Source: Mycolicibacterium senegalense (GTDB lineage: Bacteria; Actinomycetota; Actinomycetes; Mycobacteriales; Mycobacteriaceae). Taken from it: 64,000 nucleotides of DNA. The translations under genes and the position numbers were made by a program. Positions within the stretch are counted from its first letter, which is position 1. The number at the start of each line of letters is the position of its first letter. Shown piece by piece: positions 34,554-44,600 of this stretch. The stretch lies in the NCBI RefSeq assembly GCF_019645875.1, contig NZ_CP081000.1, positions 3,906,001 through 3,970,000 on the forward strand, in the 5' to 3' direction. The notes below the pieces were generated by a model that did no database searches, had not been told where the DNA came from, and saw only the letters and a list, made by a program, of their open reading frames with translations.

Positions 34554-34829
34554 GTGTTCCACGTCCTCACCACCACGTACACCCAACCGCTCGACGTCGT
34601 CGACCAGACCCGCCCGGCCCACATCGCGTGGCTCGAGGAGGAGGTGGCCGCCGGCCGCATCGTGCTGGCCGGCCGGCTGGAGTCAGGCACCGGCGCCGTG
34701 CTCGTCACCGGGGATCTCACTGACGCCGAGGTCGAGGATGTCATCGCCTCCGATCCCTACACCCTGGCCGGGCTCATTCGATGCGAGCGCTCGTCGTTCA
34801 ACGGGGCGTTCCGCGCGCCCGGATTGTGA
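34554..34829 (+). CDS. YciI-like protein
   Basis: A 91-aa YciI-like (DGPF/ferredoxin-like) protein. The pattern is VFHVLTTTYTQPLDVV, the central RPAHIAWLEEEVAAGRIVLAGR (with the conserved H in the helix start), and IASDPYTLAGLIRCERSSF. GTG at 34554 matches the domain start; no ribosome site precedes it, but a TANNNT does. Some family members are hydrolases or peroxide-related enzymes; here the function is unknown. The gene begins 10 nt behind fecB. Confidence 0.85.
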   Translation: MFHVLTTTYTQPLDVVDQTRPAHIAWLEEEVAAGRIVLAGRLESGTGAVLVTGDLTDAEVEDVIASDPYTLAGLIRCERSSFNGAFRAPGL

Positions 34830-34935
34830 CCCGCACCAGGCAGTGATCCGGGAGATATGTCACAACCGGTATCGGGATTAGCCCCATCGCCTGCGTCGTT
34901 GCACGGTTCGGACTGCCGTCTTCAGGCAGTAGTCA

Positions 34936-34950
34936 GTTAACCGGATTAAC
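34936..34950. promoter_or_regulatory. Palindrome upstream of adhC
   Basis: GTTAA-CCGGA-TTAAC, perfect 5-bp arms, 45 bp before the adhC start in an otherwise AT-richer stretch. It is a possible operator or a -10 context; no regulator gene is next to it. Confidence 0.35.
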
Positions 34951-34994
34951 GTTTTCCTCCGAAACGTACAGACGACGAACAAAGAGGGCTTTTG

Positions 34995-36044
34995 ATGAGC
35001 ACTGTTTATGCCTACGCCGCGAACTCGGCCACCGAGCCGCTGGCCAAGACCACGATCACCCGTCGCGAGGTGGGCCCGCACGACGTGGCCTTCGACATTC
35101 ATTTCGCGGGCATCTGCCACTCCGACATCCACACCGTGAAGGGCGAGTGGGGCACCCCGAACTACCCCGTGGTGGCCGGCCACGAGATCGCCGGTGTCGT
35201 CACGGAGGTCGGCTCGGAGGTCACCAAGTACAAGGTCGGCGACCACGTCGGCGTCGGGTGTTTCGTCGACTCGTGTCGCGAGTGCGACAACTGCAAGGCC
35301 GGGTTGCAGCAGTACTGCACCGGCGGCGGCATGATCGCCACCTACAACTCGACCGAGCGCGACGGCACGCCGACCTACGGCGGCTACAGCGGCGCGATCG
35401 TCGTCGACGAGAACTACGTGCTGCGGATCCCCGACAGCATCCCCCTGGACCAGGCCGCTCCCCTACTGTGCGCGGGTATCACCACCTACTCGCCGCTGCG
35501 GCACTGGAACGCCGGCCCGGGCAAGAAGGTCGCCGTCATCGGTCTCGGCGGCCTGGGCCACGTCGGGGTCAAACTCGCCAAGGCGATGGGCGCGCACGTC
35601 ACCGTGCTGTCGCAGTCGCTGAAGAAGATGGAGGACGGCCTGCGGCTGGGCGCCGACGAGTACTACGCCACCGGCGACCCGGACACCTTCCGCAAGCTGC
35701 GCGGCCGATTCGACCTGATCCTCAACACCGTGTCGGCCAACCTCGACCTCGGCGCTTTCCTGAATCTGCTCGCCGTGGACGGCACCCTGGTGGAGTTGGG
35801 CATGCCCGAGCACGCCATGGAGGTCCCGCCGTTCCCGCTGGCGGGGATGCGTCGCAGTCTCTCCGGGTCGATGATCGGCGGCATCCCCGAGACCCAGGAG
35901 ATGCTCGATTTCTGCGCCGAGCACAACGTGCTCCCCGAGATCGAGGTCATCGCACCCGACTACATCAACGAGGCCTACGAGCGTGTGCTGGCCAGTGATG
36001 TGCGGTACCGCTTCGTGATCGACACCGCCTCGCTGCGCGGGTAG
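34995..36044 (+). CDS. adhC: Zinc-dependent NADP alcohol dehydrogenase AdhC
   Basis: A 349-aa medium-chain alcohol/aldehyde dehydrogenase of the cinnamyl-alcohol dehydrogenase/YahK type. The catalytic zinc ligands are C41 (GICHSDIH), H63 and E64 (AGHEIAGVV). The structural zinc uses C94, C97, C100 and C108 (CRECDNCKAGLQQYC). The Rossmann motif is IGLGGLGHVGVKLA and LSQSLKK follows it, with Ser-Lys typical of NADP preference. The ATG at 34995 has AAAGAGG 7 nt upstream and is preferred to the TTG right before it. It matches Rv3045. A bidirectional hairpin lies behind it. Confidence 0.95.
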   Translation: MSTVYAYAANSATEPLAKTTITRREVGPHDVAFDIHFAGICHSDIHTVKGEWGTPNYPVVAGHEIAGVVTEVGSEVTKYKVGDHVGVGCFVDSCRECDNCKAGLQQYCTGGGMIATYNSTERDGTPTYGGYSGAIVVDENYVLRIPDSIPLDQAAPLLCAGITTYSPLRHWNAGPGKKVAVIGLGGLGHVGVKLAKAMGAHVTVLSQSLKKMEDGLRLGADEYYATGDPDTFRKLRGRFDLILNTVSANLDLGAFLNLLAVDGTLVELGMPEHAMEVPPFPLAGMRRSLSGSMIGGIPETQEMLDFCAEHNVLPEIEVIAPDYINEAYERVLASDVRYRFVIDTASLRG

Positions 36045-36060
36045 TCGCGGAACCCAAGTC

Positions 36061-36105
36061 AACGCCGAGGGCTGCGGTCACCCAGTGACCGCAACCCTCG
36101 GCGTT
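36061..36105. terminator. Bidirectional hairpin between adhC and the DUF3349 gene
   Basis: 11-bp arms (AACGCCGAGGG/CCCTCGGCGTT), one mismatch, then eight more pairs (TGCGGTCA/TGACCGCA) around a CCCAG loop. It lies 16 nt after the adhC stop and 15 nt after the convergent stop on the other strand, so it can serve both genes. Confidence 0.8.
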
Positions 36106-36120
36106 ACGCGTTGTCGGCCG

Positions 36121-36459
36121 TCATTCGGGGCCGGCGTCTGACTGCAGGTCGACGCCCGCCAACGGCCAGCCCGCGGCGGCCAGTTTGGCCGCCACCCGTG
36201 CGATGTTCTCCGGGCCGGCGTCGTGATCGGTGACTTCGGCGATGAAGTCCGCGATCACATCGCGGTCGATGGGATCGTCTATGTCGGCGGGCGCTGAGGC
36301 CTCGGCGATGTTACGCACCACCTCGGTCACCTGCTCTTCGGTGAGCGGGGTGGCCCTCAGCAGCGCGAGCAGGGGCACCCGGTCAGTACCCGGCACCCCC
36401 TCCGGATAACCGGCACGCAGCCAGTTCAGGACCGAGATCAGCAGCGACTTGGTTGACAC
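36121..36459 (-). CDS. DUF3349 protein (Rv3046c-type)
   Basis: A 112-aa small helical protein of the mycobacterial DUF3349 family. The pattern is VLNWLRAGYPEGVPGTDRVPLLALLRATPLT in the first half, EEQVTEVVRNIAEAS and the acidic DIDDPIDRDVIADFIAEVTD in the middle, and a closing AARL-type helix with KLAAAGWPLAGV. The GTG start at 36459 is in a position typical of the family. Structure has been reported for relatives but no function is known. Convergent with adhC. Confidence 0.82.
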   Translation of the reverse strand: MSTKSLLISVLNWLRAGYPEGVPGTDRVPLLALLRATPLTEEQVTEVVRNIAEASAPADIDDPIDRDVIADFIAEVTDHDAGPENIARVAAKLAAAGWPLAGVDLQSDAGPE

Positions 36460-36603
36460 CCGGTAAGTTTCGCGACTGCCCGGTCAACCCACCACTGGAC
36501 GCGCCGACAGTTGGGTGGCCATTCATTCGTGATTCATTGCCAAAAACAATCCCGCTGAGCGCAACCGGTGACCTCTCCCGGGTAGCCCGGCATCCTCAGC
36601 ACA

Positions 36604-38055
36604 GTGACCCGTGTGATCCGCTTCAACGCCTTCGATATGAACTGCGTCGCCCACCAGTCCCCTGGTCTGTGGCGGCATCCCAAAGACCAGTCGTGGCGCT
36701 ACAAGGACATCACCTACTGGACCGAGCTGGCGAAGTTGTTGGAACGCGGGCGTTTTGACGGCCTGTTCATCGCCGATGTGTTGGGCACCTACGACGTATA
36801 CGGGGCCAGCGACGAAGCGGCCATCCGCCAGGCCGCGCAGATCCCGGTGGGCGACCCGATGCTGCTGGTGTCGGCGATGGCGCTGGTCACCGAGAACCTG
36901 GGGTTCGGGATCACCACCGGAACCGGATTCGAGCATCCTTATCCCTTCGCCCGGCGGATGTCGACGCTGGACCACCTGACCAACGGCCGGGTCGGCTGGA
37001 ACGTCGTCACCGGATATCTGCCTGCTGCCGCACGCAACATGGGCCAGACCGATCAGCCGGCGCATGACGCGCGCTACGACCATGCCGACGAGTACCTCGA
37101 GGTGCTCTACAAGTTGTGGGAAGGCTCGTGGGAGGACGACGCCGTGGTGCGCGACGCCGAACGCGGGGTTTTCACCGATCCCGCCAAGGTGCACCACATC
37201 GGCCATTCCGGAACGCATTTCAGCGTCCCGGGGGTACATCTGGCCGAACCCTCCCTGCAGCGCACGCCGGTGATCTACCAGGCCGGCTCCTCGCCGCGCG
37301 GAGTCCGCTTCGCCGCGGAGAACGCCGAGGCCATCTTCACCGCCGCACCCACCAAAGCCCTTCTGCGGGAGACGGTCTCGACCATCCGCGCCGAGCTGGA
37401 GTTGGCCGGCCGGGATCCGTACTCGGCCAAGATCTTCAACCTCACCACCATCATCACCGGTGAGACCGACGAGGAGGCGCACGCCCGGCACGCCGAGTAC
37501 CTGGCCTACGGTGATCCCGAAGGCGCACTGGTGTTCATGTCCGGGTGGATGGGTGTGGATCTGGCCAGGTACGGCCTCGACGAACCGATCGGGAACGTCG
37601 ATTCCAATGCGATCCTGTCCGCGGTCAAGGCATTTCAGTCCGCCTCGGACAACGGCGGCGAGTGGAATGTCCGCGACATCGCCGAGTGGGGCGAGATCGG
37701 CGGCATGGGGCCGCGCATCGTCGGGTCCGGTGTGCACGTCGCCGACACCCTGCAGGAGTGGGTCGAAGAGACCGATGTCGACGGCTTCAACCTGGCGTAT
37801 GCGATCACACCCGGCTCTTTCGAGGAGTTCATCGAGCACGTGGTGCCGGTGCTCACCGAACGCGGCGCCTACCAGTCGGCCTACGCGCCGGGCAGTCTGC
37901 GCAACAAGCTGCTGGGCAACGGCGATCGCCTGGCCGACGAGCACCGCGGGGCCAGCTATCGCGTGGGTGGGCCGAATTCGACGATCGTCGAGCGTCCGTC
38001 GACCGTGCCGTCGTCATCGGCGTCGACAGCCGCCCAGCCCGCACGGGGCCGCTAG
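36604..38055 (+). CDS. FMN-dependent monooxygenase, NtaA/SnaA/DszA (LLM) family
   Basis: A 483-aa two-component flavin monooxygenase of the luciferase-like TIM-barrel superfamily. It uses FMNH2 from a separate reductase. Typical motifs are FNAFDMNCVAHQSPGLWRHP, the barrel strand FDGLFIADVLGTYD, the RRMSTLDHLTNGRVGWNVVTG segment, and the QRTPVIYQAGSSPRGVRFAA insertion-side motif. The C-terminal tail beyond residue 455 is Ser/Pro/Ala-rich and looks disordered. GTG at 36604 is the start. Nitrilotriacetate, organosulfur and alkyl-thioether substrates are known for relatives, but none can be assigned here. A paralog lies at 57453. The esterase gene converges with a 2-nt gap. Confidence 0.92.
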   Translation: MTRVIRFNAFDMNCVAHQSPGLWRHPKDQSWRYKDITYWTELAKLLERGRFDGLFIADVLGTYDVYGASDEAAIRQAAQIPVGDPMLLVSAMALVTENLGFGITTGTGFEHPYPFARRMSTLDHLTNGRVGWNVVTGYLPAAARNMGQTDQPAHDARYDHADEYLEVLYKLWEGSWEDDAVVRDAERGVFTDPAKVHHIGHSGTHFSVPGVHLAEPSLQRTPVIYQAGSSPRGVRFAAENAEAIFTAAPTKALLRETVSTIRAELELAGRDPYSAKIFNLTTIITGETDEEAHARHAEYLAYGDPEGALVFMSGWMGVDLARYGLDEPIGNVDSNAILSAVKAFQSASDNGGEWNVRDIAEWGEIGGMGPRIVGSGVHVADTLQEWVEETDVDGFNLAYAITPGSFEEFIEHVVPVLTERGAYQSAYAPGSLRNKLLGNGDRLADEHRGASYRVGGPNSTIVERPSTVPSSSASTAAQPARGR

Positions 38056-38057
38056 AC

Positions 38058-39434
38058 TCAGCGCGGCGCGGCCTGGACGTTCGTGTGTTGTTGTCCCACG
38101 GTCGACGGTGGCAGGTCGGTCTCGTCGACCCCGGGCGTATTGAGTTGCCCGGCCAGCCACGGTAATGCCGTGGCGAAGGCATTGTTGGCGAACGCCCAAT
38201 CATGGCGCCCGGGTGCGGTGGTCACCGAACATCTGATCGCCACCGTGCGCGCCGCGTCGCATAACGTGGTCGCCGCGACGTCCTGTGCCTCCGGATTGGC
38301 CACCGGGTCGCGGGTGCTACCGCCGCGGGCAGTGGGAACCTCGAACCACGCCGAGACGTCGGCGTACGAACGGTGGTGCCGCATGATCGTCAAGGGATCG
38401 TAGGCGGCCCACGCGTCGGCGTCCCCGCCGAAAAGGCGGTTGATCGTTTGGGTCTTGTCTCCCGCGTTCGGTCGCAGATCTCCCGCGATGTCGACGAAGG
38501 AGTGGAACAGCTCCGGATGCATCAGGGTGAGATCCACCGCGCAGGTGCCGCCCATCGACCAGCCCGCGATCCCCCACCCGTCCCGGTCGGAGCGCACCCC
38601 GAAGTCCGAGATCAGATACGGGACGATGTCTTTCGTCAGGTGGTCTGCGGCGTTTCCCCGGACCCCGTTGACGCACTCGGTGTCGTTGGTGAATGAGCCC
38701 GTGGCGTCGACGAACACGAACACCGGGGCATTGCCTCCGTGCGCGGCCGCGAACCCGTCGAGGATGCCCAGCACGTTGCCCGCGCGCAGCCAGTCGGCCG
38801 GGGTGTTCAATTGCGAGCCGATCATCATCACGGCCGGAAGCTGTGGCGGCGGGGTGCTGGCGAACCAGGCCGGCGGGAGGTAGACGAGTTCGCCGCGGTG
38901 TGCGAAACCTGAAGCTGTTGAATCAACGGTCACCGGGACCAGGACACCGCTGGGCGGCCGGAAGTGGGCCAGCTGCATCTTCGTCACCGTCAACCGGTCC
39001 GTCTGCCCGGGCAGCGGGCTCGATGTGAGCTGCTTCCACATGCCGCCCATCGTCGGGAAGTATCCGACCCACGTGTTGAGGGTCAGCGCACAAGCCAGCC
39101 CGCACACGCCAATCGCGGCGACCGAGACGGTGCGCCGCCACCACCGCGCGCTCACCCAGCCCAACGACGCGATACCGACGGACAGCACGCTCAACGCGAT
39201 CCAGCACCACAACTCGGGTGGCCCGGCGTTGCCGGCCACCCCGATCGAATCGATGTACCAGTACGCCACACCAGCCACCACGGCCGCCACAGCCACCAGC
39301 GCGGGCAGCGACCGGCGCCGCCAGCGTCGTGTGCGCCAGCCCACCGCGGCTCCCAGCAGCAGCGCAGCGCTCAGCTGAACGACAACCGGGAACCAGCCGT
39401 GGATCAGCGAGATCTGTGCAATGAGCTGGTACAT
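38058..39434 (-). CDS. Membrane-anchored alpha/beta-hydrolase, esterase-D/antigen-85 type
   Basis: A 458-aa esterase. The first 130 residues hold four hydrophobic segments (for example LIHGWFPVVVQLSAALLLGA and LWCWIALSVLSVGIASLG). The remainder is an alpha/beta hydrolase on the outside, with nucleophile S293 in IAGWSMGGTC. The acid is probably D in FVDIAGDLRPN or after, and the histidine is in APGRHDWAFANNA. The layout is like the mycobacterial antigen-85-related esterases with an N-terminal membrane region. The role may be a lipid or sugar-ester acyltransfer at the envelope; this is inference. A 2-nt gap separates it from the convergent monooxygenase. Confidence 0.87.
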   Translation of the reverse strand: MYQLIAQISLIHGWFPVVVQLSAALLLGAAVGWRTRRWRRRSLPALVAVAAVVAGVAYWYIDSIGVAGNAGPPELWCWIALSVLSVGIASLGWVSARWWRRTVSVAAIGVCGLACALTLNTWVGYFPTMGGMWKQLTSSPLPGQTDRLTVTKMQLAHFRPPSGVLVPVTVDSTASGFAHRGELVYLPPAWFASTPPPQLPAVMMIGSQLNTPADWLRAGNVLGILDGFAAAHGGNAPVFVFVDATGSFTNDTECVNGVRGNAADHLTKDIVPYLISDFGVRSDRDGWGIAGWSMGGTCAVDLTLMHPELFHSFVDIAGDLRPNAGDKTQTINRLFGGDADAWAAYDPLTIMRHHRSYADVSAWFEVPTARGGSTRDPVANPEAQDVAATTLCDAARTVAIRCSVTTAPGRHDWAFANNAFATALPWLAGQLNTPGVDETDLPPSTVGQQHTNVQAAPR

Positions 39435-39503
39435 CGGCTCTCTTGTTATCAGTGCCGGCTGTCAGCCCGCTGGAGGGAAGCTGAATTTTCGAGTCAGTGC
39501 GGC

Positions 39504-41615
39504 TCATGGCAGGTAAAAGCCGCGGATGCGGTGATAGCGCCCGTGACCGAGCAACGCATTGGCTGCCTCGAGGCCCGACATCACCGCGGCCTCGATACAG
39601 CCGGCGTTCAAGCCGCAGTCCGTCCAGTCCCCGGCCAGGATCAGATTGTCGTAGCCGCTCTCGTCCGGGCGCAGCCGGTATTTGTCGCTGCCCGGCACAG
39701 ATTGCACGTAACGGTCGGACGGGTCGATGTTCACGCTCACGTGCTGGGTGGCCATGGCCGCAGCGCCTCGTCGACCATCGTTGCCGCACAACAGCTCCCA
39801 TTTGAAGCCCTGTTCGGAGACGGCATTCGGGAAATAGAGCCCGAGGTATCGGTCGACGTAATCGGCGGCGTCACGGTGGACGAGGTCCCGATATCTGCGG
39901 ACGTAGTCGGGGTGATCGCCGTTGACGGGCCACGGCGCGCGCAGGCTGCCGCAGAAATAGGCAACGGTCCCGGGTCGGTCGGGGTGGAGCCAGTTCTCGG
40001 CCCACAGTGTCTGCGGCATCGAGGCCCACGTTTCGAACGGCCGGGCATATGCGGTGATCGTGGCGCCGGGCTTCGACCAGCCCAACGCGTGTTCGTCCGG
40101 GCGCAGCCACAGCTGAAACGCCTGTGTGGCGACGGTACTGAGGTTGGCTGTCATCTCACGCCATTCCGGGCGGTCCTCGATGAGCTCTGCGGCGACGACC
40201 GGGATCATCCCCACTGACACCGCCAGGACGATGTGATCGAAATCCTTGCCGCGCTGCAGAACCACTGTCTCGACGTCGTCACGGGCGGCGAAATGCGATT
40301 CAAGGGTGCGCATCCCCGACCGCGCCTGGATCTGATCGCCGCGCGGCGCGCTGGGGAACACCGCCAGGCCCCGGACGTCGACCAAAGGGTCGTAGTGGCC
40401 GACCCCATCGGCAAGCCGCACCTGACGACCGAGAGTGATCGCGTCAATCGCCACGCCTAGGTCGTCGACATGCAATGAATCGAGACGGTGGAAGAACTCG
40501 AATTTCACGCCACGTCTGCGCAGCGCCTGATAGAGCGGCGCCATCACGACGTCCCCCATCCCGGCCGTCATCTTCCAGAAGATCGCCCCCTTGTATCCGA
40601 ACAGGACGAATCCGATCAGGAAGACCATCACCCCGGCGCCGACTGCAGGCCGGCGAGGATCACCATGGTCGTACCCGAATACCAGGTCGTAAAGACCACG
40701 CACGAAAGCAGATTCGAGTACATCGGGGTGGCCGCCATGACGCAGCACCCAGTCACCGAACTCCTCGTCGTTGATGGCTCTGAATCCGTTCGGATGGGTG
40801 ATGAGATTGTCGGCGACCACACCGCGGACCGCTGCGACGACGAGCGAGATCAGCAGCCAGCTACGCCGGTGGTCGGGGCGTTCCTCGTAGTCGATGGCCG
40901 CGCGGACCGCATCCACCGCCTGTTCGATGGCCTTGCCCGGCGGACCGGCGCGTACCTGCGGGTCGGCGATGGCCAGCAGAGCCGCGAGGATTCCCCGCTG
41001 CACCGTGCCGACCACCGGCGGCGGCGCTGCCGGTGCCTGCTCGGCCGTGGCCGTCAGTTGGAGATCCGCCGGAGCCGCGCCCCGGAGTGAGTCGGCGAAC
41101 GCGACGACCAACTGCACCGCCCGCTGCACGAACTCCACCGCGGTGATCTCTTGACCGGTGCCACCGGGTTCACCCGGTGTCATCCCGTTGCGCGGGTGCG
41201 TGCCCAGCCAGGTCAGCCACCCGGTACCCCACTGTTCGGCCAAGCCCGGATTGTCCGCGGGAACGATGGCCTCCTGCCAGGTCCGGATCGGTGACGACGG
41301 ATCCGTTGCAGGCCTGTCCAGTTCGGCGTAGCACTCACGGAGCAAGGCGAAGGCGTTTTCGTACGATCCGAGCCAGACGTGCAGTCCGTGCTCCTCGATG
41401 CGATCGTTCACGCCGCGGCTCGACGCCCCTTTGCCGCCCAATCGCCAGCCCCGTTGATAGACGGTGATGGATTCGAACCGATCGCGCCAGCCGGGCTCGC
41501 TCAGCCGCCAGGCCGTACTCAGACCGGCCATGCCGCCGCCCAGGATGGCGACTTTCCCGCCCGGGCGCCTCACCCGAGCATCGTCCTGGCTCGAATCACG
41601 TCGGGCCAGGAACAA
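39504..41615 (-). CDS. FAD-dependent amine-oxidase-superfamily oxidoreductase (COG3349/phytoene-desaturase-like)
   Basis: A 703-aa FAD enzyme. The FAD/NAD Rossmann motif is VAILGGGMAGLSTAWRL near residue 22. RGWRLGGKGASSR is the GG-doublet, followed by EEHGLHVWLGSYENAF. The C-terminal FAD motif is LILAGDWTDCGLNAGCIE. The insert between these, with a hydrophobic stretch (AVGAGVMVFLIGFVLFGYK), suggests membrane association. Relatives desaturate or dehydrate isoprenoids such as phytoene or hydroxysqualene; the substrate is not readable. It overlaps the cyclase/ATPase gene by 46 nt. A prenyl substrate is inferred from the polyprenyl synthase gene in the divergent operon. Confidence 0.87.
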   Translation of the reverse strand: MFLARRDSSQDDARVRRPGGKVAILGGGMAGLSTAWRLSEPGWRDRFESITVYQRGWRLGGKGASSRGVNDRIEEHGLHVWLGSYENAFALLRECYAELDRPATDPSSPIRTWQEAIVPADNPGLAEQWGTGWLTWLGTHPRNGMTPGEPGGTGQEITAVEFVQRAVQLVVAFADSLRGAAPADLQLTATAEQAPAAPPPVVGTVQRGILAALLAIADPQVRAGPPGKAIEQAVDAVRAAIDYEERPDHRRSWLLISLVVAAVRGVVADNLITHPNGFRAINDEEFGDWVLRHGGHPDVLESAFVRGLYDLVFGYDHGDPRRPAVGAGVMVFLIGFVLFGYKGAIFWKMTAGMGDVVMAPLYQALRRRGVKFEFFHRLDSLHVDDLGVAIDAITLGRQVRLADGVGHYDPLVDVRGLAVFPSAPRGDQIQARSGMRTLESHFAARDDVETVVLQRGKDFDHIVLAVSVGMIPVVAAELIEDRPEWREMTANLSTVATQAFQLWLRPDEHALGWSKPGATITAYARPFETWASMPQTLWAENWLHPDRPGTVAYFCGSLRAPWPVNGDHPDYVRRYRDLVHRDAADYVDRYLGLYFPNAVSEQGFKWELLCGNDGRRGAAAMATQHVSVNIDPSDRYVQSVPGSDKYRLRPDESGYDNLILAGDWTDCGLNAGCIEAAVMSGLEAANALLGHGRYHRIRGFYLP

Positions 41616-44600
41616 TCGGACGGGAAGCGGTGCAGGGCCTCGGTGACCGCCTGCCGCGCCGGCTCCCCGAACAGTTCGAAACAGTCGGTGGCGGAACGTA
41701 GTTCGAACACTCGCGCGTCCTGGCTGCGACCCAGCGCCATGGCCGCCTCCAATGCGGCGCGCCGGGGACCTCGGCCGTCGGTGGTGAATGCGGCCAGCCT
41801 GGTCAGCTCGGCGTCATAGAAGCTCATCCGTGTCTGGCGGGCCAGCTCCAATCCGGTCTGCAGTCTGGCCCGCGCCTCATCGAATCGTCTTGCCGCGATG
41901 AGCAATCGGGCCAGCAGCGCGTCATAGAACGTGATGAGGGCGATGACACCGACCGCACGCCAGGTGTCGACGAACCCGGTCAGCAGCTCGATGTGCGGGG
42001 CAAGGTCGGCGCCGTCGGCGGCGTTGCCGGCCAGTGCGGCGAGCGCATGCACCGTCGCATGCTGCGCCGCCCCGGTGAGTTCCCACGAGTCGAAGCCGTG
42101 CTGCTCTCCGATCGTGCCGAGTTCGACGGCCGCTTGCGCCGCCCGGTCGAGATCACCGGACTCTATCCGGATCAGGACCTCGATCTGGCGGGTGTAGGCC
42201 AGGCTGAAAGCCCCCTTGGGGAAGGATAATTCGGCGCAGCGTCGTTCGGCATTGCCCAGCTCGGCCTCGACACCGGCCACGTCACCGTCCAGGCAGCGGC
42301 TCAACGCGAGGTGGGCATACAAGCCTGCGGTCGGATCGTTCGGCATGAACAGCATCGCGTCGAGGGCGCGTGCTCCTTCCTCGGTCAGCGTGCGTGCCGC
42401 GGTGTCCATCTTGGTCCGGGCATAGCCGAACTCGCCGCGAAACCAGGCCAGCATGCCGAAAGCGAAATCGTTGACCGGCAGAAATATCCGGCGCGGCCCG
42501 ACCAAGCTGCCCCTGATGGATTCGACCAGTCGTTGCGCCCGTTCGAGATCTGCCCGCATGGTGTAGTACGGGTAGAGCGACATCACTGTCGACAGCAGTT
42601 CGTCGTCTTGAAGGTCACTGCTGCACAGGTGGAGACAACGCTCGAAGTCGGCGGCGGCATTGGGGCTGAACACACCTTCGGCCGCCTGGGCGAGAAAGGC
42701 GCGTCCCAGGCGCAGATTCACCTCAAGGTGGTCACGGTCCGGGCCGGGCGGCGACTTCTCGACGTGTGTCACCGCATGGGTCAGATAGCTCAAGGCCTCT
42801 CGGAGAGCACCGCGCTGGCGAGCGTTGGCTGAGGCCTGGGCGTAGCTGGCAGCGGCCTCGGTGTAGCGCTCGGCCCGCTCGTAGTGGCGCGCGATCAACG
42901 GCCAGTCCGGATTGCCGGCCGCCGCCGCGGCGGCCAGCGTGTCGGCGATCCGGCTGTGAAGTTCGCGTCGCAGGCTGGGCGGCGACAGTTCGGCGGCCAC
43001 CTCACGTAACAGTTCGTGGTGGAAGCGCCAGCTGTTCTGGTCGAGCGGCTCAAGCACGCGGCTCTGCACCAGCTCGCCGACGATGTGTTCCACTTCCTGT
43101 TCGTCGAGGTCCACTACGGCCGACAGCAGGCTGCGTTCCACCCGACTGCCGATGATGGCGGCGGCCTCGGCCACCCTGATCGCGTTGCTACTCGACTTGA
43201 GTCGCGCATACAACGCCTCGTAGAGCGTGTCCGGCACTCCGCCGACACTCGACGTGTCCGATGGTTGTGTTCGGAGCTTTGCCACCACTTCTTCGATGTA
43301 CAACGGCACGCCGTCGCACCGCCGGCGCACGACATGCCGCTGATCGGGCGTCGCATCAGGGTGAAGTGCGACGATCAATTCGTCGGTTTCGCTGTCGCTC
43401 AACGGCTTCAGGTCGAGCACCTCGGTGAGCGCACTCGCCGGCACGGCCTGCTCGCGGCTTGTCATGACGATCAGCACGTGGCCGTCGAGATCGGCGGCGA
43501 GGAGCGATTGGATCACCTCGGTGGTGTCCTCGTCGAACCAGTGCATGTCCTCGACGACCACGAGTGCGGGGGTGTCGCGCACACATGCCAGCAGGTAGTC
43601 ACGAACGGCGCCGCAGATCCGTCCCGAGAGCTTGCGGCCTTCGGCGGAGGCCGGCTGATACCCGACCTGCGGATCGATCCCGAGCAGAGGTGCCAGCAAC
43701 GGCAGGACGGTCGCCGGGTCCAAGGCACGCTGTTCGATCTCGGACCGTAGTAGTTGCAGGCGTTCTGCGGGCTCGGAGGTCCGGTCGATGCCGCAGCGGC
43801 GCTCGAGCAGGCGCCGGATCGGCCGCAGGCCGACGTCGGTGTGGAACGGGGATCCGATCAACTGCAGGACGGTCCCGTGCGACTGTGCGGCCAGTTCGGC
43901 GGCCGACCATGCCAACCGGCTCTTACCGATGCCGGCCTCCCCCTGAATGGCCACACCCGGGGTACGCAGCGTCCCGGCTGTGGCATCGGCCCACCGTCGT
44001 TGCAGGTGCGCGTATTCCCGCTCTCGTCCGACCAGCGGGCTGAGCGCCGCGCGGGTCATGTCGCGTTCGGCGATCACCTGATAGTGGCGGACCGGATCTT
44101 CGACACCCTTGACGTGCCTGGGTAGCTGGGCGCGCAGTTCGAAGACTCCGCGGACCAGCGGTTCGACGGCCGCGGATATCGCCACCGTGCCGGGGTCGGC
44201 GAGGCTGCACATCCGGGCGGCGAGATTCGCCGCGAATCCGTAGACGTCGTCCTGCGCGGTGTCGAGATAGACGATGCCTCGATGTATCCCGACTCTGACG
44301 TCGATTTCGACTCCGAAGCGACGCCGCACCCGCGTGCTCAACTCGGCGATGACCCGGGTGATGTCGAGCGCGGCCTGCACGGCCCGGTAGACGTCGTCCT
44401 CGTGGGCGTGGGGGTGGCCGAATGAGGCCAGCAGTCCGTCACCCTTGGTCGAACCGACATGACCCTCGTATCGGTCGACGATTCGGAGCACGTCGTCGCG
44501 GTAACGTCCGACGATGGTTCGATAGGTCTCCGGATCGATCCGGTTGGACAACGCGGTGGAGTCGACCAGATCTGCGAAAAGGATTGTCAGGCGTCGGATC